Assembly (NCBI GenBank): GCA_905250115.1
Contig: CAJNOI010000255.1
Location: forward strand, 1 to 64,000
Length of the DNA stretch: 64,000 nt
Origin: Adineta steineri
Lineage: Eukaryota > Rotifera > Eurotatoria > Adinetida > Adinetidae
Direction: 5' to 3'
Part shown: piece after piece, positions 23,268 to 36,159 of the stretch
Layout: every line of letters starts with the position of its first letter
Position numbering within the stretch: the stretch's first letter is position 1
Made by a program: the position numbers and the translations under genes
Notes under the pieces: generated by a model
What the model was told of the DNA's origin: nothing
Seen by the model: only the letters and a program-made list of their open reading frames with translations
Databases searched by the model: none

Positions 23268-25122
23268 CTAAAACAAATCAAAGAAATAAATTTTAATTAA
23301 ATATTTATTCGTTTTTTGTATTGTGTATATATATATGACACTATTGTACTTGATATTGGACACAGTACAATGTCTGATTGTCCAATATCAAGATCACATC
23401 TTCTTCGAAGACAAATCATCTATATATTCATAATTGTATAAGGATAAAAATAGATACTTGGAAATCATTTTTGATTGAAAATCATCCATTGAAAATATTG
23501 TTTAATTTTTGTAAGAGTTTGATAGTTTGTTTTTCTATTTAAAATAATCAAATGAAATTGAGTTATTGTCGTTGTTGTTGCATTAATGATATTCGATCTT
23601 TTTTTCTTTTATATAAAATAGAAAAGACGAAATGTAATAAAAGAGAAGAAACAATCGATAGAGAAAAAAAAGGAGAGAAAATATGTCTTTGATTTTTTTT
23701 TATTTGTAATATATCAACAACCACTAGCCAATCATATCGATTGATGTTTGCTTTTTCTCTCTCTCTCTCTTTCTCTCTACGATGTGATAGTTAACGTTTA
23801 ACATGCAATCATATAGGAGAAAAAAAAAGAGAAATAAAATTAGAAATTGTCAAACTATTGTGATCGTGTGTCCAGCCGTGTAAATTTGCTTATTGTTGAG
23901 TATAGATCTTCAAGTCAGACACAATGAGTATCTAAAGATAGTTAAATATGAATCTTTACGAATAACTGATTATTCTACTGTATGACATACTCATATATAT
24001 ATATATACATTTTTTCTTTGCCTCTCATTCTTCTCTAGTATGTCTATTTGATACCATTACAAAAAAAAACAGTTGCTCTAAATATTGGACATCATACTTC
24101 TCCACATATATATATATATAGTCTCGTGTTTTGTGATGCTGATATGATGTATATTGATAAGATTATTGTATTACATCAGTCAAAATAAAACGATGATTGT
24201 ATTTTAATCTTGATCTTTTCTTTCTGATAAATATAACAAGACTGAAGTTTTTATCTAAAGAATCAATCATTTAAATAATAAAATTGTGTGTAAGAAAGAG
24301 ATTCGTTATTATTGAAAAAGGATTCAATACAATAAGTTCTATTTCTCATTCATATCAGTTTAGATTAAATTCGAAACTAAAAAGAAAATATCCGATGCAT
24401 TAATTCATCTTGAGATCAAGTCCTTTGTTTTTTTTTATCTCTTTATTTATTGTTATGTATTTTTGTTTAACAAAGCCTTTTTTTATTCAAAAACAATGCA
24501 CATCAATAATAAGATATATGCACTGTATTTGTTTTCTTAACAGATTTGTGTGATTTTATATAAATGAAATAATTACAATAATACATATAGTAATGTTTTG
24601 AATGTAGCTGATATTTTATAATTATTTTTTTTCAAAAAAAAGATTCTATTTCATATTTACTATAGTTTCTCATTTCTCTCATTATTTCTTTTAAAATTAT
24701 TTAATGTTTCATATTACTTGGAATTTATTTAATAAAAAAAATGAAGTATTGTATCATGAGTACAATTGCATATGTTATATTCCCTTTTCAATTAGTAAAA
24801 GAAACTTCTATTCAGTTTGTAAATAATTTAATTCCAAGTTAATATTTTTCTTCTATTATGTAAATGAAGAAATATGAATCTTTACTTTAATTTTACATGT
24901 AGATTAGTTAACCTACTTTTTGATGACTTATTGAAGTTCTTGAGAGAATGAACCGCTTTTCAATTACGCACATAGTTTTTAAGAAAACATCTTAAATTAC
25001 TGTAGTATCAGAAGAAAATTATAAAATGACTTGCTATTTTTTATTCTATGATCATTTTTATACTTATCAATCTGATAAAGTTAGTCTACAAGTACTGACT
25101 AGATTTTATCGATCCAGCAGAA
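23268..25122. other. Intergenic between nuclear receptor and NHL-EGF gene A
   Basis: AT-rich with CT and TA microsatellites (about 23751-23778 and 23995-24008). It should hold the unfound 5' exon of the nuclear receptor (minus strand) and the promoter of gene A. The tandem duplication unit begins at about 24500. Confidence 0.5.
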
Positions 25123-28100
25123 ATGGTATGAAATATTTTTTTCTTAGTTTATTTTATTTAATTTGTTTAAAATTTAGCTTGAAACAATACAAATTGGCAT
25201 TTTACTGTTAACAATTGTATGGATACATTCTTCTTCAGGTTCTGAAGGTAAAGTATTTTCAAGTGATTAGAGATACTTACTACCTTATGACTATTACTCG
25301 AGTGATAATCATTACAATACATCTTTTGTTGACTAATTCTATATATAGTATTTGTTAATGAATCTTTGGAATAAGATGAATATATATGAGTAGTTTCATT
25401 TTGATTGTTTAATTTGTGAGAGTATATACAGCAAAGATTAATGTAATGAGTGAGAATTACATTTCGATTATTAGTTTCTATAACAAGTCATCTATTCTAA
25501 TGGAAACTGAGAAGTAGATTGATCGAAAACTTTATTGAATAAATTAGAGTAATTTGTTTATTTTATCGATAATAAAAGCTTTACAAAGCCATTCCTTTTT
25601 TTTTAACTTTATAATGGTTTATTAAATACCGTTCTTAAAGAATCGAAAAAATGAATCTAATTTCTTTTGTACTAAATTTAAATCAGTTAAAAACTAGATT
25701 CATACAGAATGGATTTAGTCAATCTTATTTTCTTTTTGAATTAACTGTAAGAAACATGCATTCTAGAATATAAATTCAATTTTATTTATCACATAAAAGA
25801 AAATCGAGTATATTTTCTATCTATCAATGTAATTATTATATTGTTAGCATATATTCTCTTTTTTTCAAACTTAATATAATTTAATATCGTTTATATTGAA
25901 GAAATATATTGTGCTTGTTTCTACGAACTTTCTATAAAATTCGATGTATTATCTAAATATTCAGATTCAGTTATAGTTGACTGCCCCTGCGTGTGAAAAT
26001 CTTTGACCTGATTTTTTTAGATAATGTTCCTTTCTATGAGATAGATTTTATAAGTGAAATGGTAGATCTGTAAAATAATCATGGTATCTTTTGCCACATA
26101 CTCTGTTGCTATTCATACATAGTAGTAAACTCATTAAATTTTAGTATTACATATATCGTCGAAATAATCTATTTTGTAACTAATTTTGCTGATGCAAAAA
26201 TGAGTATATATATATAAACAATACCAGAAAAATTGTATCATCTGTTGTAATTGTTTAATGATATCTAGCTAGATTGTTGCTATCAAGTGAAATAATAAAA
26301 TAAAATAAAAATATTGAATTAATTTGCTGAGTAGAGTAATATTCTATCCACTTACTGTTCTGATTCTAATAAAAACGCCGATCTGCTATCTTATGTTGTC
26401 TATTTTATATATCAACGAAGAGGACTAAAACATCAGTACTAGTTTTGGAATGTTAAACCTATGTTTCTGTTCATTTCAGCGTTCTACAATCGGCCTAAAT
26501 TCATGTGTCCAATTAAAAAATGGGTTTACCAGGGCGAATTTATACCAACTGCATGCCGCTCTGATGATCCTGAGCTAGAAGATTTTTTTGTGGATAGCAA
26601 TAATCAGGTCTACGTACTTGACTGTAAAAATATTCTGATGACGACATTAAAGTCATCTGCCAATCAACCACAATTAAAATCACCATCTTGGGATTTATCC
26701 CAAAGATATCCTCGGGATCGCCCTGAGAAGAAACCAAAAAGTCTTTTTGTCACGTCCAATGGTACCATTTATATTGATAATGGTGCTCAAGGTACCATTG
26801 ATGCATGGTCACCAGATGGATACCTTCGTTCAATCGCCATGAACACCAATAAGCCTTGTTATGGACTATTTGTTGATAATAATGATACAATTTACTGTTC
26901 TATGTCAGAATCTCATATAGTTATAAAGAAATCACTCAGAATTAATAGTAGTTCATGGACAATAGCTGCCGAAGAAGCTAAAGAAGGCCCAAAGAAACTC
27001 AAACAACCTTACGGAATCTTTGTTAACGACAACTTTAATTTGTATGTAGCAGATTGGGAGCGGAACAGGATTTTACTTTTCCTACCTGGACAAACAAGCG
27101 GGGAAACGATAGTATCTGAAGGAAAAATAACCGATATCTGGCTTGATAAACCAACAGATATTACATTGGATGCTGATGACAATTTATATATTGTAGACAG
27201 CCATAATACTCGAATCATATTTGTCAACTCAGAGTTTACTCAATATCGATGTTTAGTCGGCTGTCCTAAAAACTCGAATTACAAGAACGTCAAAGATCAA
27301 GAGATGCTAGATAGTATCAGCTTCGATCGATCTGGAAATATGCTTGTTAGTGATCAAATAACAAAGCAAATTCTAAAATTTACTCCCAAATTTAACTCCA
27401 CATCGGAAAACTGTGGTAAGTGAAATTAACACTTAATAGAAAGCAGACTATTACTCAAGCTAATTCTAGTTAAATGGATCGAACTTGAATTTATTTTCAA
27501 CGCTGTAAATATGATTTTGATAACCATATAATTAACCATATTCTTACATTTTGACAACATACTTTTCTCGTTGAAAAAAAGAAAACAACATAGAATTTCT
27601 AGATAGGATCATACCAATCTGTCTAATAAAGATCCCATGATCATTATGATTTGTGTAATATAATTGTATTTAAAGTATCTGATTATGATTGAACACAGCC
27701 AATTGACTTTTAATGAACTATGAAAAATTTGTACGCTAAACTTTAATTATTTTTTGAAAGAAAACGTTTTTTACATAATTCATTGTTTTTTTTATTAAAA
27801 ATTAAATAACATATTTATTGTTTCAGTTGAAAACTCAAAGGAAGATATAACAACAACTTATAGTCCACCTCGAATTGAAAATACAAGTATTTAATATTTA
27901 AATTATATTTTTATAAGATTATACAATGTTTTTTTTTATTTCAGGTGGTTATGGTAATGTTACCAAAAATTCCACGTCGAGTACAAAAAGTTGTATGCGT
28001 TGATTTTATAGTATTATTACACTTAAATACATATTGATAAATCTTTTTTAGATTCTACTGATTTATCAACAATATCAATTGGAACAGATGACAACAAATC

Positions 28101-29652
28101 TTCGAGTGAAACAAGCTCTTTACCAAGTGATAAGAATACATATTTGTTTGATTTTGTTCTATTAAAATTAGTTGAAAAATCAAATTGATTTTATTTTAAA
28201 TTTAGTTATTTTATTAAAAATATTACTTCTGTTGTTTCCTAGAATCGGATGATTCATCTTCAATTATCACAACAACTGCAACTGATAGCTCAGCTGCGCC
28301 AACTACAACTGATACTTCAGTTACAACAACTACAACCGATAGCTCAGCTACCACAACTGCAACTGATAGTTCAGCTACACCAACTGCAACTGATAGCTCA
28401 GTTACAATAACTACAACTGGTAGGTCAACTACAACAACTACCACTGGTAGGTCCACTACAACAACTGCAACTGATANNNNNNNNNNTGGTAGGTCCACTA
28501 CAACAACTGCAACTGATAGCTCAGTTACAACAATTACAACTGATAGCTTAGCTACCACAACTGAAACTGATAATCCAGTTACAACAACTACAACTGATAT
28601 TTCAGTTACAACAACTGCAACTGATAGCTCAGATACAACAACTGAAACAGATATTTCAGCTACCACAACTACAACTGATAACTCAGCTACAATAACTACA
28701 ACTGATAGTTCAACTACCACAATTGCAACTGATAGTCCAGTTACAACAAATACAACTGGTAGGTTCAATACAACAACTGAAACTGATAGTTCAGTTACAA
28801 TAACTACCACTGGTAGGTCAACTACAACAAGTAAAACTGATAGCTCAGCTAAAACAACTGCAAATGGTAGATCAACTACAACATCTATATTGAAACCAAC
28901 GATTGATGAAAAGCCTGCATCTAATTTCGTTGCACCTAACTGTTCTGATTCAAATTTTATTGGACTTTCTTGTAACATTTCATCTCAACCATGCGATATT
29001 TATAAACCTTGTCAGAATCTTGGCATTTGTACGAATAATTTAACATTTCCTCTTGGTTATACATGTCTATGTCAACCTGATTTTAGTGGCACGAATTGTG
29101 AAACTAATATTCAACCATGTCAATTAAATACTTGTTTACATGACGGTAAGTAATCATAATTGATTTGTTTTCGTATTTTTCGTCATAACAATTACAAAAA
29201 TATTTTCTTTTATATAAGGTAACTGCACTAATGTTAATAGCACACACTTTTCCTGCAATTGTACAAATGGACGCATAGGCATCCATTGTGAAAGTATAGT
29301 TAACTATTGTCATAATGTTACTTGTCTTAACAAGGGTATTTGTCAACCATTACTCCTTGGTTATGAATGTAGATGTGTATCGAGTAGTTTCACAGGCGAT
29401 CATTGTCAAAATGTAGCACAAAGTCTAATTGTTCGCCAGTTCGTTTCAAAAACATTTGGTTATATTGCTATTATTGCTATCTCAGTAGTTGTTGGTTTTG
29501 TCGTTATAATGGATATTTTAAAATATGGATTTGGTATTGATCCAGTTTGTAAAGAACGTGATCTTCTCCGACGTCACACCGCTACACTTCGACGAAGCAA
29601 TCGTCCAAAGCAAAAACTTCAAAACAAACTTTATTTGCGACATTTGAGTTAA
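25123..29652 (+). CDS. NHL beta-propeller / Thr-rich / EGF-like type I membrane protein, copy A
   Basis: Exons 25123-25125 (start codon only), 25178-25247, 26480-27415, 27827-27886, 27945-27992, 28052-28126, 28243-29145 and 29219-29652 join in frame to about 842 residues. After the ATG, exon 2 encodes LETIQIGILLLTIVWIHSSS, a signal peptide. Residues about 30-330 carry NHL-type blades, for example QPYGIFVNDNFNLYVADWER and KPTDITLDADDNLYIVDSHN. Residues about 405-610 are a mucin-like Thr/Ser tract of 9-residue repeats. Then follow EGF-like modules (CDIYKPCQNLGICTNN ... CLCQPDFSGTNCE; CNCTNGRIGIHCE; CLNKGICQPLL ... GDHC), a TM helix (YIAIIAISVVVGFVVIMDIL) and a basic tail ending YLRHLS. It is predicted to lie at the cell surface; the ligand is unknown. 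Splitting off the ATG is inferred: it gives the only phase-consistent reading, and it is conserved in copy B. Confidence 0.8.
28265..28880 (+). repeat. 27-bp coding minisatellite (Thr/Ser repeats)
   Basis: In-frame tandem units of nine codons encode variants of T-D-S-S-x-T-T-T-x, with some T-G-R-S-T-T-T-T-x units. About 22 units lie within the seventh exon of gene A. The tract is absent at the corresponding place in gene B. It would form a heavily O-glycosylated stalk between propeller and EGF modules. Confidence 0.85.
28477..28486. other. Assembly gap (10 N) inside the minisatellite
   Basis: Ten N fall inside the repeat tract. The reading frame happens to be kept across them (A + 10 N + T = four codons), but the true number of repeats is unknown. 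Confidence 0.99.
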
Positions 29653-29961
29653 ATATTATCATTGCAATAAATCATTTCATTTGAATCGACAATACATATA
29701 GATAGATTTAGTATTAAAATTTACAAAACCTTCAAAAAAAATATTCATATTTAATCATTATTTGTGTTCGTAATGTCGTATAGTCATCTATAGATATATA
29801 TTCTTTATTGTAATTGTATAATGTGAACGTGTTTATTAAAATATCTTAAAATTAATTTTATGAATATATTACCGATTACATAATACGGCGATAGTTTCTT
29901 ACTGCTTAAAGCATATCATTTTTTAAACAATTAGGATTGATACTACGAAAATTAGGATATA

Positions 29962-31117
29962 CAGTAAAACCTCTGGTTGTGAACACCTCTCGATAGTGAA
30001 CACCTCTGTTTTATGAACGGTCTCAGGTCCGACGGAGCGATTTTTGCTGAAAATGCATCTCTCCAATATGAACACCTCCTTATTCTGAACAGTGAACGCT
30101 TTTTTTCGGTCCTGTCTGGTATTGTCACCTATCCAATGTGAATATATATATATGTCAGACAGAATTAAGATTTAGGTAAAACTAAACTAAATTTTAAAAA
30201 TTTAAAACGATAATTCAGTCCTTATCATAGTTTTAAATTTTACAAAACTTTAGAATTTGTAAGTTGAATTCAATTGAAATTGAATATAGTTTTAGGAAGA
30301 TGTAGAGTTCGCAAGTTGTTTTGAATAGAAAATAAAATAAAGTTTTGAAAGATGTAGAGTGCGGTGGATGTATAAAACGAAATATAACGAAAACTGTTTC
30401 AAAGAAGATCATAAAGTTTTTTTCATGAGTGAGGTGGGTAGAATAATTATTTTTATCTCATTGAATAAGTTTTATCATATCAGATCGTGCGAATATCATG
30501 TCTACTCAATAAAATATTTTAAAATAAGTTTCTCTTAAGCAATTGATACGTTATTTATCTTATAAATTATTACGAATTTTCCCAACCAAAAAAAAAATAC
30601 AATTCGAATTTCCACGCGGAAAGAAAAGTAAATTTTGCTAGGGACATATATATGTTGCTTTTTTGACTTTTTCTACTTCGTGTCATATGTTTTGATGAGC
30701 TGCCTAATTCGAATTCGAATATTAATAGATATCCAACTGCACACTACTAATTCTGAAATAAATAGTGAAATTTAGGAATAGATTCAGTTTTAGGTTTAGT
30801 GTTACTCTAAGATGTATATGATTCATATATACGACTAAGGGGTGGGTGAAAGAAGGTGGCAAAGTGGGTGAGACAGATTTATCTGAAAATTATTCTAAAA
30901 CTAAATCTATTGCTAGAAATAGGTATTAGTTTTTCTTTTTTTAAGATCCGTTTATATTCGAGCTCAAATTAGGCAGCTACTCAAAGGCATAAGCAAATAC
31001 TCTAAGATTTCTTCCATTTCATGCTATGTTATATATTAACTCTCTATAGTGAACACCTCCGTATAATGAACACTTTCTTCCGGTCCCGGTGGTGTTCACA
31101 TTAGGGAGGTTTTACTG
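29962..31117. mobile_element. Non-autonomous pogo-like (Tc1/mariner) element, 1156 bp
   Basis: The element begins CAGTAAAACCTCTGGTTGTG and ends ...GGGAGGTTTTACTG, flanked on both sides by TA (29960-29961 and 31118-31119), the target-site duplication of the Tc1/mariner/pogo group. Subterminal GTGAACACC repeats occur at both ends. An inner inverted repeat starts AGCTGCCTAATTCGA (about 30699) and is mirrored near 30960-30980. No transposase frame is visible. It lies exactly at the junction between duplication units A and B. Confidence 0.85.
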
Positions 31118-31935
31118 TATATGCACTGTATTTATTTTCTTGACAGATTTGTTTCATTTTATATAAATGAAATAATCATAATAATACCTATAGTAATGCT
31201 TTGAATGTAGCTGATATTTTATAATTATTTTTGAAAATATCGAAAATTTTCAATTATTAAAAGGTTCTCATAACTAGACACAATATATAACTTTCATTGA
31301 GTATTGATTCTTAACTTCCTATGCATATATATATGTGTAAATTTTCTCTATTTGCAATCTAAAATGCATGTGGAAATAATAATGCAAAAAAGTAAAATAT
31401 AACTTTTGATTCAGTCTTATTAATAATAGTTGTTAAATAAATTCAACACTCAGGATTTGATAACACAAAAAATAATTCTTTTAATTATAATTCATCTATA
31501 ACTTGGCAATTATTTTTTTCAAAAAACAAAGATTCTATTTCATATTTACAATAGTTTCTTATTTTTCTTGTTATTTCTTTTAAAATAATTTAATGTTTCA
31601 TATTACTTGGAATTTATTTAATAAATAAAAAACATATTTTACGGAAAAAATAAATTAATATTTTTCTTGTATTATGTAAATAAAGAAATATGAATCTTTA
31701 CTTTAGTTTTACATGTCAAATAGTTGACTTAATTTTTGTTAACTTATTCAAGTTCTTGAGAAAATTAATCGCTTTTCAATGACGCACATAATTTTTAAGA
31801 AAACATCTTAAGTTACTGTAGTATCAGAAGAGAAATATAAAATGACTTGCTATTCTTTATTCTGTAACTATTTTTCTATTTATCAATCAGATAAAGTTAG
31901 TCTACAAGGACTGACACGATTTTATCGATTTAGAA

Positions 31936-34900
31936 ATGGTATGAAATATTTTTTTCTAGGTCTATTTTATTTAATTTGTTTAAAATTTAGTCTGAAACAA
32001 TACAAATTGGCATTTTGCTGTTAATAATTGTGTGGATAAATTCTTGTTCAGGTTCTGTAGGTAAAGTATTTTTAAACGATTCGAGATACTTACTACTTTA
32101 TGACTATTACTTCGGTGATAAATAACCATTACAACACATCTTTTGTTGACTAATTCTATATACAGTGTTTGTCAATGAATCTTTGGAATATATATGAGTA
32201 GTCTAATTTTGATTGTTTTGTTTGTGAGAGTATATGCGGAAAAGATTTATGTAATAAGTGAGAATTACATTTCGATTATTAGTTTCTATAACAAGTCATC
32301 TATTCTAACAGAAACTGAGAAGTAGAATTGATCGAAGATTTTATTGAATAGATCAGAGTAGTTTGTTTATTTTATCGATAATAAAAGTTTTACAAATCCA
32401 TTCCTTTTTTTTATTTAATTTTATAATGCCTTATTAAATACCCTTTTCAGGGAATCGAAAAAATGAATCTAATTTCTTTTGTATTAAATTCAAAATAGCT
32501 AAAAGCCGCATTTATACAGAATGGATCTAGTGAATTTTCTTTTTTTTAAATTAACTACAAGAAACACGCATTCTAAAATACAAAAAAAATCGAGTATATT
32601 TTCTATCTATTAATTTAATTATTACATTATTAGAATATGCTCTCTTTTTTTCAAACTTAATATAATCCAATATCGTTTATATCGAAGAAATGTATTGTGC
32701 TGGTTCCTACGAACTTTCTATAAAATTGTATGTATTATCTGAATAATCAGATTCAGTTATAGCTGACTGCTTCTTCATGTGAAAATCTTTAACCTTTCAT
32801 TTTTAAGGTAATGTTTTTTTCTATGAGATAGATTTTATAAGTGGAATATTAGATCTATAAAATAATTATAGTATCTTTTACTACATACTTTGTTGCTATT
32901 CATACATAGTAGTAAAGTTATCAAATTGCGTTATTACACATACCATCGAAAGAATCTATTTTATAAGTACTTTTGCTGATGCAAAAATGAGTATATGTAT
33001 CTAAACAATACCAGAAAAATTCTATCATCTGTTGTAATTGCTTAGTGATATGTAGCTAGGTTGTTGGTATCAATTGCAATAATAAAATAAAATAAAAATA
33101 TTGAATTAATTTGCTGAATGAAGTCATATTCTATTCACTAACTGCCTTTGATTCTAATAAAAACGCCGATCTGCTATCCCATATTGTCTATTTTATATAT
33201 CAATGAAGAATTCTAAAAGATCAGTACTACTTTTGAAATGTTAAACCTATGTTTCTGTTCATTTCAGCGTTCTACAATCGGCCTAAATTCATATGTCAGA
33301 CTGATTGGGTGTACAGCCACGACTTTATACCACCTGCATGTCCTTCTGGTGGATCTGAGTTAGAAGATATTTTTATCGATACCGATAATCAGGTCTATGT
33401 ATGTGGCTGTACAAATATTCTGATGACGACATTATGGTCGTTTACAAATCCACCACCATTGAAACCACTATCTTGGTACCCATTCAACGGATGGTTTTGG
33501 CAACGTCCTTCGAAGAAACCAAAAAGTCTTTTTGTCACGTCTGATGGTACCATTTATATTGATAATGGTGCTTTAGGTACCATTGATACATGGTCACCAG
33601 GTGAACTCTTTAATTCAATCGACCTGTCATCTCGTCAGTCTTGTTACGGGCTATTTGTTGATACTAATGATACAATTTACTGTTCTATGAGAGATTCTCA
33701 TACAATTATGAAGAGATCACTCAGAATTAATTCTAGTTCATGGACAGCAGCTGTCGTAAATGTTGAACAAATATCAACACCAAGACCAGGATCAGGAGAC
33801 GGATCTGGAGGAGGATCTGGGGGAGGATTTTTAGGAGGAGTTGTGGAAGGTTTTTTAGAAGGACTTGCGGGAGGACTTGGGGGACGGCCTGGAGGAGGAT
33901 TTGGGGGAGGACCCGGGGGAGTATTTGGGGGAGTATTTGGAGGAGGATTTGGGGGAGGGCCTGGAGGAGGATTTGGGGGAGGACCTAATGGAGGAAAACC
34001 TAGATCAACAACAACACCAAAACCCAAACCAAATGAGCTCAAAAGTCCTCACGGGATCTTTGTTAACGACAACTTTGATTTGTATGTGGCAGATTATGGG
34101 AATGACAGAATTTTACTTTTTAAATCTGGACAAACAAGTGAGGAAACGATAGTATCTACGGAAAAAATATCCGATTGCAAGATTCAACAACCGACAGATA
34201 TTACACTGGATGCTGAAAATAATTTATATGTTGTAGACAGCAAAAATAATCGAATCATATTTGTCAACTCAAATTTTACTCGGTGTCGATATTTAATCAA
34301 GCATTCTGAAAAACCAGATTTCTTTGGAAGAATTAAAGTATCAAAACTAGATAGTATTAGCTTCGATCGATCTGGAAATATGTTTATTAGTAATCAAAAC
34401 AGAAAGAAAATTCTAAAATTTACTCCCAAATTGAAAAACTGTGGTAAGTAAAATTAATACTCAATAGAAAATAGACTATTACTCAAACTGATTCTAGTTT
34501 AACGGATTCAACTTGAGTTTATTTTCAAGACTGTAAATACAATTTTGATAACAATATGATTAATCATATTCTTACATTTTGACAACATACTTTTCTCGTT
34601 GAAAAAACGAACAACATAGAACTTCTAGAAAGAATCATATCAATCATTCAAATAAATATCCCGTGATTATTATGATTTGTATAATATAATCGTATTTAAA
34701 ATATCTGATTATGATTGAACACATCAAATTGACTTTTATTGAGCTATGAAAAACTTATACGTTAAACTTTAATTGTTATTTAAAAGAAAACGTTTTTTAC
34801 ATGGTTCATTATTTTTTTTATCAAAAATTAAAAAATATATCTGTTGTTTTAGTTGAAAACGCAACGGAATATATAACAGTAACATATGGTCCACCTCCAA

Positions 34901-36159
34901 AAGAATATACAGGTATTTAATATTTAAACTATATTTTTATGAGATTATACATTACCTTAATTATTTCAGATGATTATGGTAATGACACCGCCAATTCCTC
35001 GTCGAGTTCAGAAATCTGTATGCATTGATTTTATAACATTATTGCAACATAATACACATTTATAAAACTATTTTAGATGAATCAGACAATTCACAATCAA
35101 CTTATACCTATTCAAAAAACGAAACGTCATCTGGTATGTTTTATGATTTTCTTAGATACTAAATGTATGATAATGTTAAAAAATTACAATAAAAGATTCT
35201 TTTATTGTATTTTATATTCTACTGATTTATCAACAATATCAACTGTAACAGATGATACCAAACTTTCGAGTAAAACAAACTTCTTACCAAGTGATAAGAA
35301 TACATATCTGTTTGATTTTTTTTCTATTAAAACTAGTTGAAAAATCGAATTGATTCTATGCTAAATTTAGTTATTTTATCAAAAAATCTTACTTTTGATA
35401 TTTCCTAGATTTAGATACGCAGCCCGTATCTTATTTCGTTGCACCGAACTGTTCCGATTCAAATGTAATTGGACTTTCTTGTAATATTTCATCTCAACCA
35501 TGCGATATTTATAAACCTTGTCAAAGTCGTGGTATTTGTACGAATAATTTAACATATCCTCTTGGTTATACATGTCTATGTCAACCTGATTTTAGTGGCA
35601 CGAATTGTGAAACCAATATTCAACCATGTCAATTAAATACTTGTTTACATGACGGTAAGTAATCATAGTTAATTTGTTTTCGTATTTTTCTCACAATCAT
35701 TAAAATATGTTTTCTTTTATATAAGGTAACTGCACCAATGTTAATAGCACACACTTTTTCTGCAATTGTACAAATGGACGCACTGGTATCCATTGTGAAA
35801 GTATTGTTAACTATTGTCATAATGTTACTTGTCTTAACAAGGGTATTTGTCAACCATTACTTCTTGATTATGAATGTAGATGTATATCGGATATTTTCTC
35901 GGGGCGTTACTGTCAAAATGTAGCACAAAGTCTAATTGTTCGCCAGTTCGTTTCAAAAACATTTGGTTATATTGCTATTATTGCTATATCAGTAGTTGTT
36001 GGTTTTGTCGTTATAATGGATATTTTAAAATATGGATTTGGTATTGATCCAGTTTGTAAAGAACGTGATCTTCTTCGACGTCGCAGATCTCGATTTAGAC
36101 AAAGCAATCGTCCAAAACAAAATCTTAAAAACAAACTTTATTTGCGACATTTGAGTTAA
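31936..36159 (+). CDS. NHL beta-propeller / Gly-rich / EGF-like type I membrane protein, copy B
   Basis: Exons 31936-31938 (start codon only), 31991-32060, 33268-34443, 34853-34912, 34970-35017, 35077-35133, 35409-35654 and 35726-36159 join to about 697 residues. The architecture is as in copy A: signal peptide SETIQIGILLLIIVWINSCS, NHL propeller (QPTDITLDAENNLYVVDSKN), EGF-like modules, TM helix and the same tail. Differences: an insert of about 80 Gly-rich residues splits the propeller where A has only a few residues; the Thr-rich minisatellite is missing; an exon of A (28052-28126) has lost its acceptor here; and a new 57-bp exon (35077-35133) replaces it. It is probably functional, since every junction keeps phase. 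Function is unknown; context indicates a lineage-specific surface protein pair. Confidence 0.8.
33784..33996 (+). repeat. Gly-rich coding minisatellite (GGRGGRTTTGGG type)
   Basis: A purine-rich array of GGAGGATTTGGGGGAGG-like units encodes G-G-G-F-G-G-G-P repeats inside the NHL region of gene B. Copy A has no counterpart, so the array arose or expanded after duplication. The opposite strand reads as an equally long Pro-rich frame, which is a shadow. Confidence 0.85.

Larger units (their letters stand above)
24499..29959 (+). repeat. Tandem duplication, unit A
   Basis: Starts near TATGCACTGTATTTGTTTTC and ends at ATACTACGAAAATTAGGATA. The unit aligns, introns and flanks included, with unit B at 31118-36410. 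Examples are the shared GCTGATATTTTATAATTATT near 24608 and 31208, the shared exon 1-2 region, and shared 3' UTR text. It carries one complete NHL-EGF gene. Confidence 0.85.

Noticed and set aside
25026-25125. Upstream 33-codon frame starting MTCYFLFYD as the N-terminus of NHL-EGF gene A
   Set aside because: Its splice phase runs into TGA at once in the next exon in both copies; the ATG at the exon end gives a proper signal peptide instead.
28223-28978. 251-codon minus-strand Val-rich frame
   Set aside because: Antisense of the Thr/Ser minisatellite of NHL-EGF gene A; repeats keep both strands open.
33698-34042. Pro-rich minus-strand frame
   Set aside because: Antisense of the Gly-rich array in NHL-EGF gene B.
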